Positions 53,628-63,900 of a stretch of DNA of 64,000 bases are shown here, one piece after another. Every line of letters starts with the position of its first letter. The first letter of the stretch is position 1. The notes under the pieces are model-generated. The model worked only from the letters and a program-made list of their open reading frames with translations. It searched no databases and had not been told where the DNA came from. Both the position numbers and the translations under genes were made by a program. Source of the DNA: Cyclobacterium sp. SYSU L10401 (GTDB lineage: Bacteria > Bacteroidota > Bacteroidia > Cytophagales > Cyclobacteriaceae); contig NZ_WOFO01000001.1 of NCBI RefSeq assembly GCF_010993705.1, positions 422,504-486,503 on the forward strand. The letters are read 5' to 3'.

Positions 53628-55517
53628 ATGGCAGTAGCAAACGTATCGGCTCACGATGTGTCCAATCATGACCATCATGACCATGAGCACAAAGATAACT
53701 TCATCACGAAGTATATATTCTCCACTGACCATAAGATGATAGCCAAGCAATACCTGATTTCAGGTATGTTTTGGGCCTTCATTGGGGGTCTGCTTTCTGT
53801 GCTTTTCAGGTTGCAATTGGGTTTTCCTGAGATGGACCTTTCTTTTTTGAGGCCCATTTTAGGTGGCTGGATTGATGCCTCCGGGAAACTGGATCCAAAT
53901 TTCTACCTGGCTTTGGTCACCATGCATGGTACCATCATGGTATTCTTTGTATTGACAGCAGGTTTGAGTGGTACTTTCTCTAATTTTCTGATTCCGCTTC
54001 AGATAGGTGCCAGAGATATGGCCTCCGGATTCATGAACATGCTTTCCTACTGGTTCTTCTTTGTTTCCGGAGTGATCATGTTTGCTTCCCTTTTTCTTGA
54101 AAAAGGACCGGCTGCAGGTGGATGGGTAGTATATCCTCCCTTGTCTGCCCTCGAACAAGCCATTCCTGGATCCGGGATGGGAATGACACTTTGGTTGATT
54201 GCCATGACCTTTTTTATTGCGTCTTCATTACTTGGAGGGATAAATTACATCACCACCGTAATTAATTTGCGAACCAGGGGCATGTCATTTTCCAGGTTGC
54301 CGCTCACCATTTGGGCTTTCTTCCTGACAGCCGTTATTGGTTTATTGTCATTCCCGGTATTGTTTTCTGCTGCACTTCTATTGGTCTTTGACAGGAGCTT
54401 TGGTACCAGTTTTTATCTTTCAGATATTTACATAGGGGGTGAAGCACTTCCAAATACCGGAGGCAGTGCGGTGTTGTACCAGCATTTATTCTGGTTTTTA
54501 GGTCACCCTGAGGTATACATTGTATTGCTTCCGGCACTGGGGATTACTTCAGAGATTATCGCTACCAATTCCAGAAAACCAATATTTGGTTACAAGGCCA
54601 TGATCATTTCCATGTTGGGCATTACCATATTGTCCTTTGTAGTATGGGCACACCACATGTTCGTATCGGGCTTGAATCCTTTTCTGGGTTCCATATTCAT
54701 GTTCCTTACCCTGATTATTGCTGTTCCGTCTGCGGTTAAGGTATTTAACTACCTGACTACCCTTTGGAGGGGAAATTTGAGGTTCACACCTGGAATGTTG
54801 TTTTCTATTGGCCTGGTATCTTTCTTTATCTCCGGTGGATTGACAGGCATTTTCCTGGGTAATTCCGCTATCGATATTCAGTTGCACGACACCTATTTCG
54901 TTGTAGCGCACTTTCACCTGGTCATGGGATCCGCGTCTTTCTTTGGCATGATGGCTGGAGTGTACCACTGGTTCCCCAAAATGTTTGGCAGGATGATGGA
55001 TGAGAAATTAGGTCATGTTCACTTCTGGCTTACTTTCGTTGGGGTATACATGGTATTCTTTCCCATGCATTACATTGGTATCGCTGGCTTCCCCAGAAGG
55101 TATTACAGTTGGACAAACTTCTCCTTTTCGGACATGTATACTGATCTGAACATGTTCGTTTCGGTAGCTGCCATCATCACCTTTTTTGCCCAGTTTATAT
55201 TTGTATTTAATTTCTTCTACAGCATGTACAAAGGAAGAAAGGCATCGGCCAATCCATGGCAGTCCAATACCCTGGAGTGGACCACTCCAATTCATCCTGG
55301 CCATGGTAACTGGCCAGGAGAGATTCCTGCGGTGTACAGGTGGCCGTATGACTATAGCAAGCCTGGAGCAAAGGAAGATTTTATTCCTCAAACGGTACCT
55401 TTATCAGCTACGCCTGAGTCGAACCTTCCCCATGAGAATAAGCTCGTGCAACTGGAGAAAGAAATCATGGCTGAGGAAGGGGATGTATTGGTAGCCAATG
55501 AATCAAAAGAATCTTAA
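53628..55517 (+). CDS. coxA: Cytochrome c oxidase subunit I
   Basis: The 629-residue catalytic subunit that reduces oxygen and pumps protons. Haem a, haem a3 and CuB ligands are visible: HGTIMVFFV, GHPEVYIVLLP (His-Glu-x-Tyr, the A1-type D-channel Glu and cross-linked His-Tyr), WAHHMFVSG and VVAHFHLVMG. About twelve membrane helices are present. The N-terminus has a short His-rich stretch (HDVSNHDHHDHEH), which could hold metal ions. The gene overlaps ctaA by 20 bases. Confidence 0.97.
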   Translation: MAVANVSAHDVSNHDHHDHEHKDNFITKYIFSTDHKMIAKQYLISGMFWAFIGGLLSVLFRLQLGFPEMDLSFLRPILGGWIDASGKLDPNFYLALVTMHGTIMVFFVLTAGLSGTFSNFLIPLQIGARDMASGFMNMLSYWFFFVSGVIMFASLFLEKGPAAGGWVVYPPLSALEQAIPGSGMGMTLWLIAMTFFIASSLLGGINYITTVINLRTRGMSFSRLPLTIWAFFLTAVIGLLSFPVLFSAALLLVFDRSFGTSFYLSDIYIGGEALPNTGGSAVLYQHLFWFLGHPEVYIVLLPALGITSEIIATNSRKPIFGYKAMIISMLGITILSFVVWAHHMFVSGLNPFLGSIFMFLTLIIAVPSAVKVFNYLTTLWRGNLRFTPGMLFSIGLVSFFISGGLTGIFLGNSAIDIQLHDTYFVVAHFHLVMGSASFFGMMAGVYHWFPKMFGRMMDEKLGHVHFWLTFVGVYMVFFPMHYIGIAGFPRRYYSWTNFSFSDMYTDLNMFVSVAAIITFFAQFIFVFNFFYSMYKGRKASANPWQSNTLEWTTPIHPGHGNWPGEIPAVYRWPYDYSKPGAKEDFIPQTVPLSATPESNLPHENKLVQLEKEIMAEEGDVLVANESKES

Positions 55518-56592
55518 TCATATTCAAAGTTTCCGTAGGATAAGTTTTATCACCACGGCAGCTGTTTTCTTTCTTATTCTGGTCGGGGGAATTGTCCGAA
55601 GCACTGGTGCTGGCATGGGATGCCCCGATTGGCCAAAATGTTTTGGGAGCTGGGTTCCACCTACTTCGGTGGATCAGCTCCCAAAAAATTATGATGAAAT
55701 TTATGTGGCCCAAAGGGTGGAAAAGAATGAACGTTTTGCTTCCCTTTTGGATAATTTAGGTTTCTCAGCCCTGGCTGAAGAAATCGAACAGGATGAAAGT
55801 ATCCTGGTACAAGAACCTTTCAATGCGACCAAAACCTGGATTGAATATGTCAATCGGTTGATTGGTGCACTTATTGGCTTATTGATCATTTTGACATTTG
55901 TCTACTCGGTACGATTGCGTAAGATTGATCCCAAAATATCCCTTCTGGCTTTCATTTCCCTTGTTTTGGTGATATTTCAGGGTTGGTTGGGATCTATAGT
56001 GGTTTCTACGAATTTGTTGCAATGGATGATCAGTGTTCACATGATCGTTGCCCTGGTTTTGGTTTGTTTGTTATTGTATATCTATTTCCGATCCGGGACG
56101 CTTATTAGTGGAAATAAGGAACAAATTGTTTCCGTAGGGAATAAGTTTTCCATTTATCGGTTGGTGATGGGTTTGGGAATTTTCTTAATGATAGTTCAAA
56201 TCATATTGGGGACACAGGTAAGGGAGCATATTGATGTGATTGCGGCAGACTTCGGCTATTCGAATCGGTTTTCCTGGATAGCGGAATTGGGTTTTACCTT
56301 TTATGTTCACAGGTCCTTTTCGCTGGTTTTGCTTGGTTTACATTTGTTCCTTGCTTATCAGTTTTATCGAAACAAGGATATTAGCCATACAATCCAAAAG
56401 CAATTTAATTGGTTGTTGGGTTTGTTGTTGTTGGTTATCCTGTCAGGCGTCTTGATGGCTTATTTTGGTATTCCTGCGTTTATCCAGCCTTTACATTTGC
56501 TTCTTGGTTCTCTGATCATTGGATTTCAATATTACATTTGGCTTGAATTGGGTTTGCTAAAAAGGCAGCCTAAAAATATTGCTTTGGTATGA
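55498..56592 (+). CDS. ctaA: Haem A synthase (COX15/CtaA)
   Basis: A 364-residue membrane enzyme with about eight helices that oxidises the methyl group of haem O to give haem A. The periplasmic Cys pair is present (GMGCPDWPKCFG). His residues in SVHMIVAL, FYVHRSFSL and FIQPLHLLLG match three of the four expected haem ligands. The first-helix E-x-x-H-R motif reads EYVNR here, with Asn instead of His. A long insert (about 50-105) lies in the first loop. It overlaps coxA and shares ATGA with ctaB. Confidence 0.93.
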   Translation: MNQKNLNHIQSFRRISFITTAAVFFLILVGGIVRSTGAGMGCPDWPKCFGSWVPPTSVDQLPKNYDEIYVAQRVEKNERFASLLDNLGFSALAEEIEQDESILVQEPFNATKTWIEYVNRLIGALIGLLIILTFVYSVRLRKIDPKISLLAFISLVLVIFQGWLGSIVVSTNLLQWMISVHMIVALVLVCLLLYIYFRSGTLISGNKEQIVSVGNKFSIYRLVMGLGIFLMIVQIILGTQVREHIDVIAADFGYSNRFSWIAELGFTFYVHRSFSLVLLGLHLFLAYQFYRNKDISHTIQKQFNWLLGLLLLVILSGVLMAYFGIPAFIQPLHLLLGSLIIGFQYYIWLELGLLKRQPKNIALV

Positions 56593-57491
56593 GTACATTA
56601 GATTTATCTGAAAAAGTTATTTTTGACACCATTGCGGTGAGGTTACGTGCTTACATGGACTTGCTAAAGGTAAGGTTATCGGCATTGGTGACCTTTTCCG
56701 CCGTGTTTGGATTTATATTGGGTCATTCTGGTCAGGTATTTTCCTGGAGCACTTTTCTGGCATTAATTGCGGGAGGTTTCCTTGTAAGTGGTGCCTCCGG
56801 TGCTGCCAATGAGATCAAGGAAAGGGATTATGATAAGCTCATGAAGCGCACGCAAAACAGACCCCTTCCCATGCAAGTCATTTCCGTTAGAGAGGCTTAT
56901 TGGTTTACCATTATAGCTGCCACTCTGGGTATATTGCTTTTGGGCTATTTTACCAATTGGCTGACTACAGGATTGGGTGTCTTGAGCATGATTTTGTACG
57001 TATTCGTATATACTCCATTAAAAAGAGTTGGCCCTATAGCTGTATTGGTTGGAGCTATACCGGGAGCCATGCCTCCGCTTTTGGGCTGGACGGCTGCTAC
57101 AGGTAGCATATCCTATGAAGCGCTGATCATATTTGGTATACAATTTATCTGGCAATTTCCTCATTTCTGGGCGATTGCCTGGGTGAGCGATGAAGATTAT
57201 AAAAAAGCGGGCTTCAAATTGTTGCCTTCCGGAGGACAGAAGGATCTGAATACGGCGATTCAGATCATGATTTATACCTTGTTTTTATTGCCGCTTGGTT
57301 TACTGCCTACCTATTTTGGTTTTACCGGGCTAAACTCAGGCGTGGTGGCTACAATATGTGGGGTGTTATTTCTGGCGCAGACCTTTTCATTGATGAAGGA
57401 TTGTTCCAGAAAATCAGCCCTAAAAATCATGTTCGGGTCTTTCCTGTATTTGCCGATCGTACAAATTGCTTATTTATTGGATAAAATTTAG
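56589..57491 (+). CDS. ctaB: Protohaem IX farnesyltransferase (haem O synthase)
   Basis: A 300-residue UbiA-family membrane enzyme that adds a farnesyl group to haem B. The two Mg-diphosphate motifs are visible: NEIKERDYDKLMKRTQNRPL and the later VSDEDYKKAGFKLLP. About nine helices. It is translated from an ATG overlapping the ctaA stop and supplies haem O to CtaA. Confidence 0.96.
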   Translation: MSTLDLSEKVIFDTIAVRLRAYMDLLKVRLSALVTFSAVFGFILGHSGQVFSWSTFLALIAGGFLVSGASGAANEIKERDYDKLMKRTQNRPLPMQVISVREAYWFTIIAATLGILLLGYFTNWLTTGLGVLSMILYVFVYTPLKRVGPIAVLVGAIPGAMPPLLGWTAATGSISYEALIIFGIQFIWQFPHFWAIAWVSDEDYKKAGFKLLPSGGQKDLNTAIQIMIYTLFLLPLGLLPTYFGFTGLNSGVVATICGVLFLAQTFSLMKDCSRKSALKIMFGSFLYLPIVQIAYLLDKI

Positions 57492-57497
57492 ACTGGA

Positions 57498-58079
57498 ATG
57501 GAAGAGAAATTAGCATTTGTAGAAGGGGCCGAACAGCCCCTGTCCATGCATCCGAAGAAATTTGCCCTGTGGCTTTTTATCGTAAGTGTGGTGATGATCT
57601 TTGCTGGAATGACCAGTGCCTATATTGTCCGGCAGTCTGAAGGCAACTGGCTTGAATTTGACTTGCCTGACGTTTTTTGGTACACTTCAGCCATCATTGT
57701 GCTCAGTAGTATCAGCATTCACTGGTCTTTTCTGTCAGCAAAAAAGGACGATTTCAACTCACTTAAGATTGGATTGATCGTTACTACAGTTTTGGGATTG
57801 GGTTTCCTGATAGGGCAATGGTACAGTTGGGTGGCTCTGGTAGCACAGGATGTTTATTTTGTGGGTAACCCGGCAGGGTCATTTATGTATGTTTTTACCG
57901 GATTGCATGCAATACATCTGATTAGCGGTGTGATTTTTCTAATTATTGTATTAATTTCGTCTTTAAGAAATAAGATTCATTCTCAAAATATGCCACAGTT
58001 GGAAATGTGTGTGACCTATTGGCATTTTTTGGGGGGCCTTTGGCTGTATTTGTTCATGTTTTTGCTTTTAAATCATTAA
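57498..58079 (+). CDS. Cytochrome c oxidase subunit III-like protein (short)
   Basis: A 193-residue protein with five hydrophobic helices, the short form of the subunit III family: KFALWLFIVSVVMIFAGMTS, FTGLHAIHLISGVIFLI and CVTYWHFLGGLWLYLFMFLL. It lies 6 bases after ctaB. Two subunit III genes in series are common in Bacteroidota oxidase operons; this one may pair with the longer gene downstream or help assembly. Confidence 0.88.
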   Translation: MEEKLAFVEGAEQPLSMHPKKFALWLFIVSVVMIFAGMTSAYIVRQSEGNWLEFDLPDVFWYTSAIIVLSSISIHWSFLSAKKDDFNSLKIGLIVTTVLGLGFLIGQWYSWVALVAQDVYFVGNPAGSFMYVFTGLHAIHLISGVIFLIIVLISSLRNKIHSQNMPQLEMCVTYWHFLGGLWLYLFMFLLLNH

Positions 58080-58101
58080 AATATAAGTTAATTTATACCA
58101 T

Positions 58102-58872
58102 ATGTCTTCGACTGCTATTGAAATCCAATCAAAAAGAGGTGTTTGGGGTGGTGGAAATGAACCGCTAAAGGCCAGCTATGGAAAGCTCATGATGTGGTTT
58201 TTCCTGCTCTCTGATATTTTTACCTTTACGGCCTTCCTGATTACCTACGGAGCCATCCGGGTCAGTTATCCTGCTTACGGAGGAGAGGCGGCTGATTTTG
58301 TGAGCTCCAATGAATACTGGCCCATTCCAGAAATGATCTTTGATGCCATTCCTTTGGTTCATGGAGGGCATTTTCCATTGGTCTTCGTCGGACTGATGAC
58401 CTTTATTTTGATACTTAGTTCTGTGACCATGGTACTGGCAGTGGAAGCCGGACACCGTAATGATAGGAAAGATGTGGTGAAGTGGATGCTTTGGACCCTG
58501 TTGGGCGGGATTACTTTCCTAAGCTGTCAGGCCTGGGAGTGGTCGCACTTTATCCATGGTACAGACGAAGGGTCCATGCTTACCTATGTTAATTCTTTGG
58601 GCAACGTGGTTTCCGAAACCGTCTATGGGGCAAACCTGCTTGTGAATGAATACGGGCCTGCTCCTTTTGCTCAATTGTTTTTCTTTATCACCGGATTTCA
58701 TGGTTTTCACGTGACCATTGGGGTGTTCTTATTGTTTCTCGCCTTCTATCAGGCAGCTGTTGGAGTCTATGAAGAAAGGGGACATTATGAAATGATTGAA
58801 AAGATCGGACTATATTGGCACTTTGTAGACTTGGTTTGGGTATTTGTATTTACCTTTTTCTATCTGATCTAG
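58102..58872 (+). CDS. coxC: Cytochrome c oxidase subunit III
   Basis: A 256-residue protein with about six to seven helices. Family stretches are LMMWFFLLSDIFTFTAFLI, FFFITGFHGFHVTIGVF and IGLYWHFVDLVWVFVFTFFY. It stabilises the catalytic core and proton uptake. It is a paralogue of the shorter upstream gene, 22 bases apart. Confidence 0.94.
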   Translation: MSSTAIEIQSKRGVWGGGNEPLKASYGKLMMWFFLLSDIFTFTAFLITYGAIRVSYPAYGGEAADFVSSNEYWPIPEMIFDAIPLVHGGHFPLVFVGLMTFILILSSVTMVLAVEAGHRNDRKDVVKWMLWTLLGGITFLSCQAWEWSHFIHGTDEGSMLTYVNSLGNVVSETVYGANLLVNEYGPAPFAQLFFFITGFHGFHVTIGVFLLFLAFYQAAVGVYEERGHYEMIEKIGLYWHFVDLVWVFVFTFFYLI

Positions 58873-58895
58873 CATATTTAAAGCATATTTGACTT

Positions 58896-59222
58896 ATGGC
58901 ACAAGAAAATAAACACGGACTGGAAGTAATTCCAAGAGATTCCGCTAAAATCAAAAAAATCTGGATGACAGCTTTGATCCTTCTGGTGGTAACAGCTGTA
59001 GAATTTTTACTTGCCTTTACCATGGAAAGGGGGATGTTGCTATACATCATCTTTATTGTACTTACCATAGTGAAAGCCAAGTATATCATGATGGAATTCA
59101 TGCACCTCGGGGATGAAGCCAAGCCTTTGTTTTATTCCATTATTGTTCCATTGATCTTTTTGATTTGGTTGATAATCGCCCTTTTCAGGGAAGGTACAGA
59201 CATCTTTTTGATGCGCTGGTAA
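58896..59222 (+). CDS. Cytochrome c oxidase subunit IV family protein
   Basis: A 108-residue protein with three hydrophobic helices (IWMTALILLVVTAVEFLLAF, LLYIIFIVLTIVKAKYIMME, PLFYSIIVPLIFLIWLIIAL), matching prokaryotic subunit IV (COX4_pro-like). It has an assembly or stability role. It is the last oxidase subunit gene, followed by a terminator-like hairpin. Confidence 0.88.
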   Translation: MAQENKHGLEVIPRDSAKIKKIWMTALILLVVTAVEFLLAFTMERGMLLYIIFIVLTIVKAKYIMMEFMHLGDEAKPLFYSIIVPLIFLIWLIIALFREGTDIFLMRW

Positions 59223-59248
59223 ATGCGGTAAATAAATGTCAATATATG

Positions 59249-59284
59249 AATGGTTGGAGTGGAATCTTCAACCATTTTTTTTGT
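59249..59284 (+). terminator. Terminator/attenuator between oxidase subunit IV and SCO1 genes
   Basis: A stem of 11 pairs (AATGGTTGGAG / CTTCAACCATT, one G-U) with a 6-base loop, followed by a run of seven T. It lies 26 bases after the subunit IV stop and just before the SCO1 start, so oxidase subunits should outnumber the assembly factors. Confidence 0.85.
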
Positions 59285-59294
59285 TATAACTTAT

Positions 59295-59963
59295 ATGAAA
59301 ATGTTGCGGTTTATTCAGGTCATGGTGTTGATCTGTGTGTTGATGATTCCGGTATTGATTATCCTGTTTTTAAGGGGGTTCACATCCAATGAATATGATA
59401 TTCCGATATTGTATGAGCAAGGCGTAGAAGATCCCTATCAGGAATGCGATTATGGGGATAATACCGGGCAGCATTATATTCCTGAGTTTTCTTTTACTGA
59501 TCACCTGAACAGACGGGTGGGAAAGGAAGATATGGAAGGGAAAATTACCATTGTTGACTTTTTCTTTACCAGCTGCCCCAGCATTTGTCCGGTGATGTCA
59601 GCTGAGATGGAGCGGGTTCAGGATGCGTTTCGGGAGGAGGATAAGGTACAAATTTTCTCTATTAGTATAGATCCTGAATACGATTCCCCTGAGATTCTCG
59701 CAGATTATGCTGAACGGCACCTGGCGGAAAAAGACAAGTGGTATTTTCTTACTGGAGACAAAGGACTGACTTATGAATTGGCCCGTTGTGGTTTTGTTTT
59801 GCCTACCATTGATGGGGCAGGTAATCCGGAGGACTTTATTCATAGTGATAAATTCGTATTGGTAGATGAATTGGGAAGGATCAGAGGTTATTACAGTGGT
59901 ACACAGAGGGAAGGTGTTGACCAATTGATATTGGAAACAAAAATTTTGCTATATGACAAATGA
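59295..59963 (+). CDS. SCO1/SenC copper chaperone
   Basis: A 222-residue thioredoxin-fold protein anchored by one N-terminal helix. It delivers copper to the CuA site of subunit II. The Cu-binding CxxxC motif lies in FFFTSCPSICPVMSAEM and the distal His in FIHSDKFVLVDE. The ATG at 59295 (or 59301) is chosen because an earlier in-frame ATG at 59250 lies inside the terminator stem. Its 3' end overlaps the DUF420 gene by 11 bases. Confidence 0.92.
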   Translation: MKMLRFIQVMVLICVLMIPVLIILFLRGFTSNEYDIPILYEQGVEDPYQECDYGDNTGQHYIPEFSFTDHLNRRVGKEDMEGKITIVDFFFTSCPSICPVMSAEMERVQDAFREEDKVQIFSISIDPEYDSPEILADYAERHLAEKDKWYFLTGDKGLTYELARCGFVLPTIDGAGNPEDFIHSDKFVLVDELGRIRGYYSGTQREGVDQLILETKILLYDK

Positions 59964-60507
59964 CAATGCAAGCATTGAAAAGCAGGATACTGCCATTACT
60001 GGATGGATTACCTTCATTTCTGTTTTGGTGCCTATCCTGGTGGCTATTCTGCTGTTCATGCCATCTAAGGTAAACATTGGCGAGGAATGGGTATATTTCC
60101 TTCCTCATCTTAATGCTGTGATCAATACCGCTGCTACCATAGCTTTGTTGCTAGGTGTATATTTTATCAAACAGGGTAAAATCACCTGGCACAAAGTGTC
60201 CATGACTACAGCCTTTGGTCTCGGAGCAGTGTTTCTTATCAGTTATGTGATATATCATGCGGCAGCAGATAGTACTTCCTTTGGAGGAGAAGGTTGGATC
60301 AGGGGAGTTTATTATTTTCTCCTGATTACCCATATCATTCTCGCTGCCGTAGCCTTGTTTCCTATTTTGTGGGCCTATTATTATGGCTACACCGGCAAAT
60401 ACAGCAAACACCGGGCTGTAGTCAGGTATGCCTTTCCCATTTGGTTATATGTGACCGTTACCGGAGTGATTGTGTACCTGATGATCAGTCCTTACTATAA
60501 CCATTGA
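59953..60507 (+). CDS. DUF420 membrane protein
   Basis: A 184-residue protein with five membrane helices. DUF420 hallmarks are PHLNAVINTAATIALLLG and VKNHKIxWHK-like KQGKITWHKVSMT, with YFLLITHIILAAVALFP downstream. Conserved His residues suggest haem or copper handling for the oxidase; the role is not proven. It overlaps the SCO1 gene, so the two are translated together. Confidence 0.88.
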   Translation: MTNDNASIEKQDTAITGWITFISVLVPILVAILLFMPSKVNIGEEWVYFLPHLNAVINTAATIALLLGVYFIKQGKITWHKVSMTTAFGLGAVFLISYVIYHAAADSTSFGGEGWIRGVYYFLLITHIILAAVALFPILWAYYYGYTGKYSKHRAVVRYAFPIWLYVTVTGVIVYLMISPYYNH

Positions 60508-60562
60508 TTCCGGTGGCACATGTTGAAAGAACTTTATTTAACCCGAAACCGTTTATTTACCG

Positions 60563-60811
60563 ATGAATAAGCTCAAAAAATTTCTGTTTGGTCTGTTTTT
60601 GTTTTTGGTAGGCACACTGCAAGAATCTATGGCCCAATGTGCCATGTGCCGGGCTACCATAGAAAATAATGTTAGCAATGGTGATACCACGGTTGGAGCA
60701 GGGTTAAATCTGGGGATCTTGTACCTGTTTGTTGCTCCTTATATTTTATTGTCCGTTCTGGCCTATATTTGGTATAAAAATGCCAAAAGAAAGAAGAAAC
60801 TTTCTTTTTGA
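60563..60811 (+). CDS. Small CxxC membrane protein of the oxidase cluster
   Basis: An 82-residue protein with a signal peptide ending about residue 24 (QESMAQ), followed immediately by a CAMCRATIE motif, a short Gly-rich loop (VGAGLNLG) and one membrane helix (ILYLFVAPYILLSVLAYIWY) with a basic tail. The CxxC would face the periplasm right after signal cleavage, suitable for metal or thiol chemistry. Similar small CAMC proteins follow oxidase genes in other Bacteroidota, from memory. A copper-related role is inferred from position only. It is 55 bases after DUF420. Confidence 0.7.
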   Translation: MNKLKKFLFGLFLFLVGTLQESMAQCAMCRATIENNVSNGDTTVGAGLNLGILYLFVAPYILLSVLAYIWYKNAKRKKKLSF

Positions 60812-60945
60812 TATTTGTGTGCACTGAATGCCTGATAATTTTTCTTTTTTATTCCTGTCGAAGTTTTTTTATTGATTTGTTTTTGATGAGCAGATTAGAA
60901 CAGATTTTGCTTGTAAGCTGCTAAATAGAGTTTTGCTGATCCTGT

Positions 60946-63900
60946 ATGCTTAAGAAAAGAAGGTTAATTCTGATCGTTTCTATTCTCCTTTTGGGGACAG
61001 TGCTATCATTGAATTTTTTTCTGGATAATGGGAAATCGGATGAGCCGGAATTACACCTGTCAAAATTGGAAGAAAGATTGGCTGAGGTAATCAAAGGATT
61101 TGATGCCGATTACATCAGTATTATAATGGAGAACAGGTACAACAGTGAGATCGCTTTTTCCTCTTTGAATGTTCCGCACGAGTACCCCTTTTACCTTTTT
61201 TCTGAAGAGGGGGAGCTTGTTTACTGGTCGGATATAGAAATGGTACCGGATTTTGAGAGCATCTCGGTTTCCAAAAAGTACCAGCTTATAGACAATAGCC
61301 GGGGCGTATATTTCAGCAAACTAAAAAAAATCACCCGCAACGATAATCCCTATTGGCTGCTGCAAGTGCACCCATTGATCAGCAAAGTGGCCATAGAAAA
61401 TGAATACCTGAACAATGGGATCAATGAGGATACTTTCGGGAATGACCGTTTCGTCTTATCCAATCAAAGCAAGGAAGACTATCAGGACGTCCATTTCGAA
61501 AAGGATTATTTATTTTCCATCCTTTTCCGGGTAGGGTACAGTCCGCCCGGCTACTCCATCAATTCTACCCTTCTGGTATTTTTCTTTTCGCTTTTGGGCC
61601 TGGCTTTGATTATCGGGGGCGACTTTGTATACACGATTTGGACCAAAGGAAGGAAATTATTGGCCACACTTTATACCTTTCTGATTCTGGGCTGTATCCG
61701 GGTTTTGATGTTGCTATTCAACTTTCCCAATGATTTTTTTCAGGCCGGAATATTCGATCCTGGATTGTATGCCTCCTCCAGAATCAACCCCAGCCTGGGA
61801 GATTTGCTGCTAAATGTCATTTGTTACCTGATCGTTTTGAGCATGGTGATTGCCATCTTGGGGCATAAACGGGTACTATTTAATTTTATCCAGTTCAGGA
61901 AAAAATATGCAGATTGGATTCATTTATCCGCTGCCTACCTGCTTTCCACCCTGTTGATGTTTTCATTTTTTTTCCTTTACATGAATATCGTGGAAAATGC
62001 ACAGTGGAACCTGAATATTGAGTCCATTCCCAATTTCAATTACCATAAAGCCATCAGTCTTTTTGTTGTTTTTCTGGGTGGAGCCGGCTACCTGTTATTT
62101 TCTATAATCGGATTAAATATGGTCCTCTATAAGAAGGACAATGACATATTTTATCCCCTGAAGGTCCTGCTGGTTTTCTCACTCCCTGTCTTGGCCGTTT
62201 TGGTGGCCTGGAATTTTATTTTACTGGTTTCTTTTATTGCTCATTTGATCCTCCTGGTCTCCATCATAAGTTTCAGGTTGTATGACAAATTGTTTAAGCT
62301 GGAATTCAACACCTTCTTAACCTTCTTTTTTGCCTGCCTGGTGGGGGCGGTGATTACCGGAGCAGCATCCTTTCATCACGAAAGGAATGATGAAGTCCGG
62401 TCCAAACAGAAATTTGCCAACAACATCATGCTTGACAAGGATGTAATGGGTGAATTTTTATTGGAGGACATCATGAGCAGGATTGAGGCTGATCTTTTTA
62501 TCCAAAACCGGATTGCAGATCCCCTGCTGTCCAAAGAACCGATTGAAAGAAAATTAAGGAAAATTTACCTAAGCGGATATTTTGATCAGTATAGCCAGAA
62601 AATAGCCCTCTACAATCCTTCGGGCCAGCACTTTTCTAACAAAGAGGATGAACCGGATTTGGAGGAGTATAAAATTAAATACATGAATAGCGATTATGCT
62701 ACTCAGGTACATAACCTTTTTTATGTCAGGTCTACGGAAACCAATATGGGGAACAGGTTTGTATCTTTTATCAAAATTCAAAAAGAAGATGCTTTTCTGG
62801 GTACCCTTGTCATAGAATTGAATCAACAACAGATGGAATCAGGAAAAGCCTTTCCCAAATTGTTGATGGACAATAAATATGCTTCCAACTACATAGAAAA
62901 TGATTTTGATTTTGCCATTTTTGACAATGGGGTGTTGGAATACAGTTCGGGAATGTACAGCTACCGAAGTGCAGACATAGAGGAGATCCTTCAAAACCAA
63001 AACCTGTATAAAAAAGGAGTACATGCCAGTGGATTCCACCATTTTGGCGTACAATTCAACGATAAGGTTATTGTCATTACCTCTTCCCAATACCCTAATA
63101 ATTATATCCTTGCTGATGTGGCCTTCTTTTTTGTTTGTTATTTGATTTTTACACTGATTTCCATCAGTATTTTTCTCCTATTGGCTGGAATCAATCAGCT
63201 TCGTTACAACTATGCCACCAAACTTCAGTTGTACCTTAACTTTGCTTTCTTTTTCCCCATGTTGATCATCAGCGTGATTTCGGTGGGCTTTCTGAGCCAT
63301 TCCTACACAGAAGACCTGAACCGTCAATATTTTCAAAAAGCGGGTATCATTCGTGACAACCTGGGCAGGAGTCTTAGCGGAAATCAGTTTGACGGTTTGA
63401 ATAAGGAGGAACTCAACGATGAACTCTATGCGCTGGCTAGTGCAACGGATACGGACATCAATCTTTACCTTCCAGAGGGGAAGTTGATGGCCACCAACCA
63501 ACCCGCCATCTTTGACAAGAAAATTCTCTCCCAATACCTGCATCCCAGCGCTTACGCAGCCATTATTGAATCCATGGAAAACCGGCTTTTGCAAACCGAA
63601 TGGGTGGGTAACATGCAATTTAAAACGGTCTATCTGGCGCTGAAACATGCGGAAAGTCAAAAACTGCAAGCCATCATTGCCATTCCCTTTTTCGAGGCAG
63701 AGGAAGAATTGAACCTGATGATTACTGAAGTATTTAGTAATATCCTGATCATTTTTGTGGTAATGTTCCTTATATTTTTGGTAATCTCCTACTTCGTTTC
63801 CAAACACCTCACCCAGCCATTCCGATTGCTTACCCAAAAGCTGAAGGAAACCAACCTGGAAAACAATGAATACATGGTTTGGCCTTCGAAGGATGAAATT

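Noticed and set aside
54549..54968. 139-codon minus-strand frame inside coxA
   Set aside because: Antisense shadow of cytochrome oxidase subunit I with low-complexity, charged composition.
59250..59294. Earlier start of the SCO1 gene
   Set aside because: It lies inside the terminator stem; the membrane anchor starts after 59295.
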